From positions 1 through 64,000 of the forward strand of contig JADIIU010000038.1 of NCBI GenBank assembly GCA_027603945.1: a stretch of DNA of 64,000 nucleotides, given 5' to 3'. The notes beneath the pieces were generated by a model. It was given only the letters and a program-made list of their open reading frames with translations. It was not told the DNA's origin and searched no databases. Both the position numbers and the translations under genes were made by a program. This document shows, piece by piece, positions 34,500-45,846 of this stretch. Numbering within the stretch: position 1 is the first letter of the stretch; each line of letters opens with the position of its first letter. This DNA is from Terramyces sp. JEL0728. Taxonomy: Eukaryota; Chytridiomycota; Chytridiomycetes; Rhizophydiales; Terramycetaceae.

Positions 34500-34552
34500 G
34501 GCTTGATAGCTGCTACTGCTTACTTTCTTTCCCTTTTTCTTTGGTTTTGGCA
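34500..34552 (-). pseudogene. 5' fragment of the unknown gene of 23589-24620
   Basis: The ATG and first ~17 codons (MPKPKKKGKKVSSSYQA) with the shared divergent promoter, cut off at the junction. The remainder of the gene is absent in copy 2, so the reading frame would run into antisense cyclin Y sequence. A non-functional by-product of the duplication. Confidence 0.85.
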
Positions 34553-34622
34553 TCCTATGTGAAGATCTTTTCTATTTCTCCACCTTTGCCCGTCTCCAAA
34601 CAAAGGCATTTTTGACCTCAGA

Positions 34623-35570
34623 ATGAACACCCAGCAAAATACAAATACCCCCGACACAAGTGGAGAGAAAAGTAGCCAGAGAACTTCTTGTGATTGGTCT
34701 TCTTGCACCGCAGGTACTATTGGCTGCTGACTCTAGTTTTTGAAAGCAAGTACGAATTGCTGCCACATATTACCAAATCGCATATGGTTGCCAATCATCT
34801 TAGACCAGTAAACATTCCAAACGAAAAAGAGAATACCTCGGCTTTGCCTTGCAAGTGGAACAGTTGTGGAAATAGTGTTTATGGATCAATTGACGAATTA
34901 GTCCAGCATGTATCAAAAAACCATTTACACTTCACTCAAGAGGATTTGCAATTACCAAATTTATGCTTCTGGATTAACTGCGGAAACAAATTCAAGAGCT
35001 TTGAGGATTTGACAGTACTACTGAGTTAACACAGACACACCTTGCCTCCACCCATGTTGGAGAAGGAAAAGGCCAGTATGTATGCCAGTGGTATAAATGT
35101 GATAGAAATGGCAAACCGTTTGCGCACCGCCAAAAGATAATGAGGTACTTTTTCAGCTAACAAGACATCTGCAAACGCATACTGGAGATAAACCATACCA
35201 ATGCACTACATGCAACCAAAAATTCTCAGAAATGGTAGTAATGGAGCAGCATAAGCGTAGACACACTAACGAGAAACCATTTAAATGTTCAGAAGCTATG
35301 TGCAAAAAGGAATTTGCAATTGCAGGGGCACTAGCAACTCACACAAGGACTCATACCGGAGAAAAGCCATTTCCCTGTGATTCAGAAGGGTGCGAGAAGC
35401 GTTTTGCAGATTCCAGTAATTTATCAAAGCACAAAAGAGTGCACACAAAAGTAAAGCCATTCAAATGCCCAGTCGATCCTTGTGAAAAGACTTTTGCTAG
35501 GACTGACCAAGTTACTCGCCATGCCAAAATTCATCGAGGTGTTGGCGGAAAACAATCTGAAGAACTGTAA
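34623..35570 (+). CDS. ZAP1-like C2H2 zinc-finger transcription factor, copy 2
   Basis: Same exon layout and finger order as the copy at 24691. Differences I can see: Asn to Ser before the third CxWxxC finger's helix (KFKSFED), and Glu to Lys in the finger beginning CSEAMC (CKKEF instead of CEKEF). Zinc ligands are untouched in both copies, so both should fold. With its partner it would double the dosage of this regulator unless the shared promoter was altered by the junction 120 bp upstream. Confidence 0.82.
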
Positions 35571-35589
35571 TAAATTATTTTTAATATTG

Positions 35590-36852
35590 TCATTTAACCC
35601 TGGTAAAAATGAATACCATTACTGCAGATGTTGTCAAGCAGGCGCAAAAGAAGATTAGCTGGAAATCAAACCCGTAAGCTGTGTAGACCCAAGAACCAGC
35701 AATTGGACCTAAAAGCATCCCAGTAGAAGATGCTATGTTGTATAACGAGTAAACCGTTCCAAAAGAGTTATCTCCCAACTCCTTGGCAATGTCTGCCATC
35801 TCTGGAACACCTGGAACGAGCGATATACCAGCACCTATTCCAAACAATACCAAAGCACAGATCAATAATTCGATGGAATCTGTTAATCCAACAAGCGGAC
35901 AAGCAACAGCAAAAATTACCAATCCCAAAGTGGTCACTGCCTTTCTACCGTATTTGTCAGACAGAGAACCTGATAATGTGCAAGCAATCATTTTTGGAAT
36001 TGAAATTGCAGTCCATAATAACCCAACTGAAGTGGTGCTACTATCAAAGAGCTCTTACTTTAACTTGAAGGAGGTACCCAAGTACAATGGCAATGTAGGC
36101 TCTATTCCAGTTAATACACCTTCAGCGACCACGATTGCAAGCAGGGTTACAATCATTTGGACATTGGATATCAACTTTAGCATTCCCACAGATTTCTTGG
36201 AGTTGGCAGGCTGATCTTCCAACAGTCTGGTATGTTCGCCCTCTTCCGATATGAACTGATAATCAAATGAAAGCGAGGGATAAGGTAAAAATATCCGAAA
36301 ACAAGTGTCCAGCAAGCACACACCAGCACATACGTGAAACGGAGCTACAGTTCCAAATTTATCATATAACATTCCTCCCAAAGGCGGTCCAATCAAGTTC
36401 CCCAAAGTGTTTGCTGTCATCACATTGCCCATGATTTTCCCCAGGTTTGTTGGAAACGACTCTGCCAATATGGAGAATCCAATCATCCATCCCACACCCC
36501 CAGCAATTCCCTGTCCCATCCGTGCTAAAAATAAAGTCCTAATATTATGCGTAATTTACTCTAAAGAATTACCATAGATGATAAAGTATATCGAGAGCAA
36601 TAATAACAACGACGAACTACACATTGGAATTTTTCTATTTTGGTACTTGTCCGAATAATAAGCGACTATTGGCGTAACTACTATTCCTACAGAGTAGGTG
36701 GATAACAGCACTCCTAATATTTCCGAGGATTTTACAATTTGTGGGAATGTTGGAATAAATATTCCATAAACTAGCATATCGCAGAAAATTGCAAATCCCA
36801 CAAGAAATGCGAATATTGAAGCTGACTGTCGAACATTTTTTATAATTCCCAT
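35590..36852 (-). CDS. MFS transporter, DHA1/vesicular amine transporter-like, copy 2
   Basis: Twin of the transporter at 25658. The 18-nt intron is at 36041-36058 with one base changed inside it, still GT...TGATAG. Protein changes are conservative: Ala to Val in the N-terminal NARQS segment and in the loop GTAAPF. All signature loops are intact, so both genes look functional. Confidence 0.88.
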
Positions 36853-36908
36853 TTTATTTTGTTGGAGAGAGTTGAAATGTCACATGATTGATTTTCAATC
36901 GCCAAAAT

Positions 36909-38827
36909 TTATTTAATCAGGTTGCGCACCGTATCCATCAACGGATTAACAGTGCTGTCAATTGAGTTCTTTACAGAGTCAAGAGACGTTTCGGCCAAGT
37001 TTTGTAAAACGCGCATGTCTAATGGAGAGTCTAGAGAGTCCTTGTTTTTCAGACAGGCAGATTCATGCTGTGCAGCGTGGTCGAGTTTACATTCTTCATT
37101 ACAATACCATACAAATACTCGACCTTGAGCGCAGAATTCACATTTCAAATCAGTGTTGGCGCACTGCATTGAGCAATAGCTGCAAAGCACTTTAGCTGGC
37201 GCGTCTATGTTGAACGTGCGTCTACGTGACAAGTTCAGCTTTGGAGATGGGTTATCATTTGGAGCTAATAATTTAAGCCGTTTCAAAACTTGAGGAGAGA
37301 AAATAACACTCTCCAGATGAGAATGTGTCTTATTTTCTGTCTTGTTTAATCTAGCATTTTCCCATTCTGCAATAATTCTGGCATCCATCCCAATTTCTTT
37401 CAGGCATTCGACAGCATTGTCTTCCAGTCTCAATTCAGTATCGACAATTGCAATCTAAAATAAGAAATATCTACCTGAGCAACAATTGCTTCTTGACAGT
37501 TGGCATCTTCCATTCCAGCCTCGGCACCGCTTTTAGCATCTTCTAGCATATCAAGAGATTCTTCCAACAAACTTTTTACAGATGGTGTACTTGGACTAGG
37601 CGGCAATACGGCAATTGGCGGGGAAGACGCAAGCTGGACACCGCCTAATGTAAGATATCAAATACCTGCCAAAGACAAAGCAAATTTATACAACATTCTA
37701 CCAACCAAGAACTGGAGGTGGCTTTCCTTGACTTGGATATCCAATTGCGACCCTTGAGCGAGGGTAAAATATTCCATCGCAGAACGAGAGTAATTTAATG
37801 ATTTCAAAGGGTCCAGATCGCCTTTTTCATTAGTAGTAACCAACTTTACACAGATATCCAACTGTTCCAACTCACTCTTCTTGAAAATCATTTCCGGGCT
37901 GAATTCTGACTCTTCTGCTCCCGATAATAAAAGGATATGCTTGATTATTGACCCTTCTTTCCCGAACCGTTTTTCATGGCTGAATAACTCTAATGCACGG
38001 CTGTAGGCGTTCACCGCGGCACGATAGTCCTTTGCAATTTCTGCAGCTTTTGCTAACAGCATTAGAGATTCGTAGTGGTGTTCAAATTCAATAACTTCTC
38101 CAATCTGGGATTTTTCCAGAGTTGAATCCGACATCAATTCCGCAACAATCAAATCATACCTGGACACTAATTTGGTTCCATATTCTATTGCTCTATCGTA
38201 GTCCTGCATTTTGATTGCTAACTCGGTGATTTCTTGATACATCCTTCTCGAAATATTAGAATCGTTTTTAATAGTAGCCTTATCTCTATTAGCAGTTCTG
38301 CCAATCCGTTCATGGATCATCACTGCCAAAATGAGCATATGATATCCTAGTTTTTTATTTCCCACCTCAGCCTATGGTTAACAGTCAAATACAAATGCCA
38401 TTCCAAGGGAGAATGCAGTCAAACTGATCACCCGATATAAAACCGCACAAGAGTTGCTGAGACGTGAATGGGGAATCGACTCGGATAATTCGATTTCCAT
38501 GTCATCCGCAGACAGTATTGGATGGTCGACGATTAGCAGTCTGAATTGGCCGTTGGGATCCAACAAAGTCAGTGCTTCCATTAGGTATTTGAATTTTGAA
38601 TCGAAATCTGCATCTAGGCCAAGCACTGTTTCAAAAATATGCAAATCTTGATCGCATTCTTCCAAATGCTCGAGGTTCACATCATATATTGATATTCCCA
38701 TGTGTTTGGTTTCAATTTCAGGATATGCTGGAAGCCCCGATAGATTAATTACTGATTCCACTATTCTTTGATACGAAGAAATCAATGCAGCTCTCTTGGC
38801 ACTTTCCACAGCTTCACTTGCTACCAT
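36909..38827 (-). CDS. TPR-like protein with C-terminal MYND zinc finger, copy 2
   Basis: Twin of the gene at 26977. Upstream of the shared ATG (38827) one extra A in an A-run shifts the frame, so the alternative ATG possible in copy 1 is unusable here; substitutions are also denser upstream than within the gene. Together these favour the shared ATG as the real start. Coding changes include Asn to Thr (KLVTTNEK) and Asn to Ser (VESAK). MYND ligands unchanged. Confidence 0.65.
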
Positions 38828-38993
38828 GCTAAGTCTAAGAAAAAGCCATTCGCACTTGGGCTTTGGCTGCTTGGTGCGTGGCTTGCAATACCCTTTTCGG
38901 ATGTTTTAGGTGGAGAGATAATAGACAAGGCACCAACTCCTAACTGCTCTATGTGAAGGCGATTGTGTCATTTTTCTTCTCTGCGCGTATATC

Positions 38994-41900
38994 ATGTCAA
39001 AAGTCAAAGACATTCTGGCAAGCATTCCTCCCATTCAAGAAAAGAAACTGCCAGTAAGGGATTCTTATATTATAATTGGGAAGCCAAGTGCTGGAAAAAC
39101 AACTTTGGCAAACAAATTAGCAGGATTTACGAGAGCCCAGTTGATAAATCTCGAAGAATCAATCGCAGAGTTTACAAAAAGAGGAGAGAATATTCCAGTT
39201 GGCGAGGTTTATTATACTAATAAAAGAACGAGGCTTTGATGCGCTCTGGGCAAGCTCTTGCGGGAGAAATACTATACGAAGATATGAAGCTAAAACTACA
39301 AAAAGATCCAGCACAATCCAAAGGATTTATTTTAGATGGTGTTCCAATGATACTAGAGAATATTGATGGACCGGCCCAAATCCAATTCCTTGTATCCCTA
39401 ATTCAAAACCAACAAAGACACAACTGTGTCATCATTGATATGAGATTGTCCGATGAAGATTTGGTTAGGAGGAAAGCAAGTCAATGGGTTGATCCGTTGA
39501 CCAGCATCTCCTATCCTGGCCAGCAAGTCTTGTATTCGCGCAAAAGGAGGCACGATGGTTTCATTGACGGAGATGATGATAGCATTCAAAACGAAGAATT
39601 ATCTCTGATTTATGGAAAACAAACCCAGCAAGTAAAAGATGAAGGTGAAGGCCAGGATGAGGAGGATAAAGATGAGGAAGAAAACGCTCCTCCACAAAAT
39701 CAAACATATTTGAAAAACCGAAGCTCTTATCCTATACTCTCGGAAAAAATCTTGGAAAGGTTGATTAAAAATCCTGAAAATGATCCTGAAAAGTTCAAGC
39801 TAGAGTTGGCAAAATACACTGCTTTCGAAGCAAAACTGGAATCTTTCAAAAAGAACAATTTCAACACTTTGCAAATCATTGAAGTGGATGCAACAATGCA
39901 CCCAGATGTACTCTTTGACCAATTGAAGATTAGAATGGACGCAAATGGATTCTCTGTCTACAGCCCAATTGTGGATGCAGTTCCTCTTACAGGAGCCGAG
40001 GGTGGTTTCAAAGGTACTATAGATATAATTCCAGGCATTGCAGAGTCAGATATTTTTAAATATTATTGCTCTCTCAATTTAAAGGATAATGAGCCTCAGA
40101 GAGAACTCAGCGTCTATGGCAAATACTGCCCAGTAGTCTATTACCACGATAAAAAACTTGTGGAAACTACTATGGAATATGCTGCAGTGTACAAAGTAAT
40201 TAATTTTTCAATTAGGGAACCATATACTATTTTTCCTCGTTCGAAAATCAGACAAACTTTGTAAACTATCCAGACAAGTATATTTCTGTAAAACTTGAAC
40301 TGCCACCCTTCAATGCTTGCATCATCGGATCTCCGTTATCAGGAAAAACCACCCTCTCAAAATCTTTATGCGAACTATACAATTTATTATACGTCAGTGT
40401 AGACGACTTTATCGAGAATATTGAAAATACAAAATTGGATGAGCTTCCGCCGAAATTAAAGTTGCTGGCATCAAAAGTAATTTCTCAACTTAAGGTTGGT
40501 GGAGTAGTTACAGAGGATGTGTCGACTGAAATCATCAAGAACGTAATTGGAGAGAATGACGATTTAAAAACAGTGCTGTTAACCTAACATTAGAAAAAAA
40601 AGAGTGGCTGGATTATTGATGGATATCCAGCAACCGCAATTCAGCTTAATAACTTGCTTGCTGCCGAAATTACGCCAAACTACATCTATTGCGTTAACTG
40701 TGATACTGTTGAGGAAGAAATTGCAAAAAGAGCAGAAGAATTGATCGCAAGTAACATTCGCAAATGTGCAACAACGTGGAAAGAGGCAGCTGTACCATAC
40801 ATTGAAAAATTATTTACTTCTTGCAACTCTGAAAGCATTGATGTTTTAAAATTATGCATCGAAAAGAATATAGCAAATTCAAGCTTTAAGTGGAAACCAG
40901 ATGGAGCTGCTGTATTGACATCCTTGTTAGCCTCGCTAGATCCGTTTATTCCACAAGCAGGTAAAGGTTTATTAAAATTAGTTGTTTATACGTCAAAAAC
41001 GGCTGTGGATGGAACTCCCGATTTGCTGGGGGTAACAAAAGATTACTGCCCAGTGTCTCTTAAAACTCGTGGAAAATTGCTCAAAGGGGATCCAAACATT
41101 TGTGCAAACTATTCCGGCCTTGCTTACTATTTTATTAACGAGGATGCAAGAAACAAGTTTCTGGCTCTCCCATACTCGTATGTCAAATCTATTTCAATCC
41201 CTCCTCCTAGATTAATGTTCCTGGGAAATACCGGCTCTGGAAAGTCTTCAATAATAGCAAAACTAGGGAAATTTTGGGATATACCTGCTTTAGAGTTCAA
41301 TGCTGCGGCTAAGGAAATCGCAAAATCAGTATCCACAGATTTTTACGAAGAATTGGAAGTTTACTTGACTGAAAATGCAGGTCTTCCAATTGACTCTTTA
41401 AAAGTAATAATGCATTATCTATACAAGAAAGAAGTAAGCATTGTATAACTCTTAGCCTTATGCTTCAAAGGGATTTTTACTTGAAGGGTTTCCAGGAAAC
41501 AAAGCAGATTTGGACACAATTACCAAACATTTAATTTTCCCCGATGCATTTGTTTTCTTAAAGTCGGAATCTGAAATAGCAGCAAAGCGCAAACTTCCGT
41601 TCAAAGTAAAGGAGTTGGAGCGACTAGAAGATGAGAGAATCGCGGAGCTAAAATTGATCCCACCAGAAGAACTTGACCCAGAATCAGAAAAGAACACGTC
41701 GTTACTGGTCCCAGAGGAGAAGATTATCGAAGATCTGATGACCAAGTATTTTTTACTGATTCTAGGGTCGAGCAGGAGAACATCCAATTGACAGATTTTC
41801 AAAATTCTCTGGAATCAACCGGGATAGTCCCTGTGATCCCAGTGTCAACATCTAGATGCTTTCGACCGACAATGGCGACAATTGATGAAAAACTGTCACG

Positions 41901-43830
41901 TTATTTGAGATATGTAAATTGGAGTTTATTCTAGCGAAGTTCAATTTTGGAAAGTGTCAATAAGATGGATACAAAGGCCGCTGGATTGCTACTTTCACTT
42001 GGAATTAAAAAGTATAGCAAAATTGGGTATTTTTGTCCTAATATTAGCAAAATATGTCCAGTTGCACTCAAAATGACCAAAAAACCGTCGTTAAATAATT
42101 TTGGATCCATTCCAGTAGTGTACAGAGATGAAATATATTTCCTAAAGAACAAACAAAATGAAAAGGTAGGCTTCATTTTATTCAGGAATTTACAAGAAAT
42201 ACCAATCAATATTTGCCATGTTCTGCCCCCGAGCCGATACTATCGCCAACTTGTTGTATTCTCGGTAATCCAAAAGCTGGCAAGACAACTTTGGCCAAGG
42301 CACTGGAAAGTGCTCTTGATTGCGTACATTTAACTGTTTCTTCTGTTCTACAAACAATTTTGGATGCGCAAGAAGTAACCAGCATACATGATAAAATCAA
42401 AGCAGGTCTAGAAAGCGGGAAAGAACTGCCAGATCAAGTTGTAGTGGAAGCGGTTATACTGGCAACTAATAGAATAGTAGCTGCCGGCAAAGGGTAAATA
42501 TTTTTAAACAAAGATGGATTCTTGATGGATATCCAACAACTATTTCTCAGGCAATGGCATTAGAAAAGGCTGGATTCCAACCGCACATCTTTTTGAACTT
42601 GACAATTGACGAAAAAGAAATACTGAAGAGAGCGAATGACGATCACAAACGTCAGCTGAGGTAATGGTTTGTTAATTTGAAGAACTGGGACTGACCAACC
42701 ACAGTTAAATGTCCCTGAAATCAATCAGCTTCGTTCAGAACACTATAAAAATCACATAATGTCTATCAAAAACTTGTACAACTTGAAGTTTTCAAACTGG
42801 ACAGATATTTCAGGTGAAAAGTCTAAATGGGCACTGAAGGAAGAAATAATAATGTCCTCAGAGAAAGCACTAGCAAGGAGACAGACATATTTGGATTTAG
42901 TTCTGAGAGGTCAAGCTGCAGCTGTGCACGGGGTTGGGCTATCGAATTCCTATCTGTCAAGTCACAGGGGTAAATTTGGTGTTTACTGTCCCTACAGTTT
43001 TACCGCAAATAACGAGTTGAAGATTGCAGAAAACACCTATGAATTCATGGCAGAGTACAGGGGGCAATTCCATTCCATGTACAGTAAAGAAGCGCTGCAT
43101 CTATTCTTAAAAGAGCCAGAATTGTACTTGGCAACAGCGCTTCCCCAGGCATTACCAAAGAGACGAAGCAAAGAAGAACTCAAAACCTTGTTCCCAAAGC
43201 AAATTCAACTAAAAGGATATTGCCCAGTAACATTTAAAGAAGGGCCGCCAGGGTAATCGAATTGTAATTTAGCTTCAGCAGTATAATTCCAGGAAGCCAA
43301 GACCATGTAGTTGAATACGATGATAACCTCTACAACATGGCCAACGTCGAGCAATTGGAAAAGTTTATGAGGTAATGCTTGGCTTATGATAGAAACCCAT
43401 GGGAGTATGCTGATTTGAAATTGCCAATGAAGCAGCCTCCTCCAGATGCGCCATTGCCAATTTCTGGGCTGCCAGTAGTTGGATATCTAGAGCAGACCAT
43501 TGCAACTTCTCTTTCCAATGCTCTTATATCAGTTGGAAATTTCAAACCAAAATATCCGTATAAAGATGTGCATTCTTCTGCAAACGAATTCATAGCCCTG
43601 TATTTAAAATGTAAATCGGCTGTAATTTAGCGAACAATCCAAATTCGAAAGAGTGGATAAAGGAGAGCTATGGCAAGAAACTGAATATTTTCAAAGAAAA
43701 GTGCCAGCTAATGGAAAGACTGAGCAAAAAGGTCAAAGCTATAAATGAACAAAGCCGCTATGTAAGTGAAGAGTTAGCAAAGGAAGTCGCAGAGTTCTTG
43801 AAGCTGAAACCAGTGAATTTTGAGCAATAA
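38994..43830 (+). CDS. AK9: Adenylate kinase 9, multi-domain, copy 2
   Basis: Twin of the gene at 29061 with identical intron positions and all four P-loops intact. Amino-acid changes are scattered and mostly mild (V/I, A/T, A/V, F/S in KLFTSC, I/M, L/Q in MKQPPPD, T/N in DRNPWEY region). Intron interiors also differ by single bases while GT, branch-like and AG positions are kept, consistent with selection on splicing in both copies. Confidence 0.9.
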
Positions 43831-44111
43831 ACTCTATTTTCTGTAGTATGCATTCAGCGTAATAGACAGCGATATACTAGTGAAATTTACCTGTTAGATG
43901 TGTTGGCACGCGAATGTCCAATGTCGGACGCAATTCCTTATCAACAAAACTTTTATTTCGGGAGTTTAAGGACAGTAGATTCACAGCACTATAGCGTTAT
44001 TTGCGAAATTCATTTTCATAAACACAAATGGTAATAAAATTTGGCATGGAGTAAACAATGAAATTTGATAAACAACCATTGTCAAATAGCTTTTCTTCAA
44101 AGTGGATTAAA

Positions 44112-45786
44112 ATGGGAAATATAGTATCAGTTAATAGCAGTAGTTTACTAGACGACGGTGTGATGAGCAAGTCAAATTCGAACGTGGATTTTGGAAAATT
44201 GAAAGACACGCACATTAAAACGGATGCAAATCACAGCAATATACTGGATTCCAGTTTGTATGTAGAACCGTTGAGCGCAACGCAGAAATCACCCACAAAT
44301 ATATTGGCAGCAGAATTAGAGGCCCTCCAGCCAAAGTTAACGCCAGGTAAGGGCAAAGTTGCTCCAAAACCAGTGTCGAAAGAAAAAGAGATTCTTAACG
44401 ATCAAGCAGCTCCAAAACTGGTGTGGAAAGAAAAAGAGATTCTTAACGATCAGAATAAACCCCAACATGGATCACATAGTCACATTCATCACAGAGAAAA
44501 CAGAGCCCTAATACAGAGCAACAGCAAATTGAATATGTCGGATGACGATGTTGCAACCTCCCAGGAATTACCAACAAAAGACCGGCCTATGAATGCGGCA
44601 ATGGCAGTGCTTAACAAGAGGAAAGGAGGCAATTTTACTTCGGACGGATCATTGTCCAGTAGACATCCAAGATCACCTGCAAGTTCGCAAAACAGTCCAA
44701 AAAGTATACATGACTTTTATAATCTGGATGACACAGCGACCGCAAAAGGGATAAAAAAATCAACAGTGGAACTTACTAACGAGCAAATACCGAGATTTCC
44801 GTCTACAACGATTTACCCTGAAGATATGAATAAATCCATACCATATGATAAAAAAGGAAATCATGAAGAACTAAAAAAAAGAGTGGATACTGTAAAAAAA
44901 TATAGGTTAAAGAAATTCAATTCCACATCCACATTATTTGTTGATTCAGTAATAATCAATGCAGATTTAACTGAATCAATCAAATGGTACCAATTTTTAA
45001 TAGTAGCGTTGCCTCTTACTTGCACTTGAAAATATATCATAATGCCAACTTGCCAAAGTCTCAATGGAAGACTGTTGATCTATTGTCAGAGAAAATCCAT
45101 CCGTTATCAGTTAGTATTCATTTATAGTAGACTCACATACAATTTTACAAAACTATACCTAGTTCAAAAGACATTTTTCGATATTTAGAGTGTATTTTTC
45201 AATCGCCGGATATTGCTGTGGAAACAATATATATCACGCTGGTAATATCAAAGTTAATCGCAAGTTGTATATTAACAGAATGCTTCACCACTCAAAGTTT
45301 ACGGTGTTGCCGATTAATTGGGCAAGAATTGCGCTTAGCGGGGCTCTCATCGCATCAAAGGTGTGGGATGACCATGCAGTGTGGAATATTGATTTTTGCC
45401 AGATATTCCCCGAAGTACCAGTAGTAGATTTGTAATTGCCACTAATGTAGGAACGAGTTGGAAGCTTTGGCTCTTGCGCAAATAAATTTCAATGTTAGCG
45501 TACGAGCGTCTGAATATGCAAAGCTATACTACAGTCTCCGAGATCTTCCCCCAATAGGCACTCGGCCCTGGGCTTTACGTCCATTAAGGCAAAATGAAGC
45601 ATACAAGATTACAGTACTTTGATTTAATACTAGTTTAAACAACAAAAGCCAGAGGAGTACGAAAATGCCGAAATCAATCAGGAGGAGGAAGATGAAATTG
45701 TCTCCAGAGGCTTTGTGATTCGGATGCCTGAAAGAACTCAAAGCGCGCAAGCGATAGACCTAAAGAACAGGCAGGCATATGTCTAA
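44112..45786 (+). CDS. Cyclin Y-like, myristoylated cyclin
   Basis: Membrane-tethered cyclin that in animals activates CDK14/16. The start at 44112 gives MGNIVSVNSS, matching the N-myristoylation MGNxxS start of animal cyclin Y; an earlier in-frame ATG at 44058 would bury it. A ~240-residue Ser/Lys-rich region follows, then the conserved STLFVDSVIINADLTESIKC, VASYLHLKIYH, FRYLECIF, INWARIALSGALIASKVWDD, HAVWNIDFCQIFPE, NELEALALAQINFNVSVRAS and EYAKLYYSLRDL. Five introns of 19-23 nt are needed in the second half. The complete cyclin box and downstream tail distinguish it from the fragment at 34179. A 16-codon repeat (KEKEILNDQ) marks the duplication breakpoint. Confidence 0.88.
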
Positions 45787-45846
45787 TCCACCATATTATA
45801 AACTCAAGCTAATATTCATGTTTATCTGCAATAAATATATGAGATC

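Larger units (their letters stand above)
34500..44432. repeat. Tandem segmental duplication, copy 2 (9,933 bp)
   Basis: Second block, directly continuous with copy 1. It ends inside the second unit of a ~48-nt imperfect repeat within cyclin Y (SKEKEILNDQ... / WKEKEILNDQ...), after which unique sequence resumes and the cyclin gene is complete. All four internal genes keep open frames. At the junction the bases show no microhomology beyond what is shared by chance. Confidence 0.97.

Noticed and set aside
24568..44432. Transposon or integrated element as the cause of the 9.93-kb repeat
   Set aside because: No transposase, integrase, terminal repeats or target-site duplication at the boundaries; content is ordinary host genes cut mid-gene.
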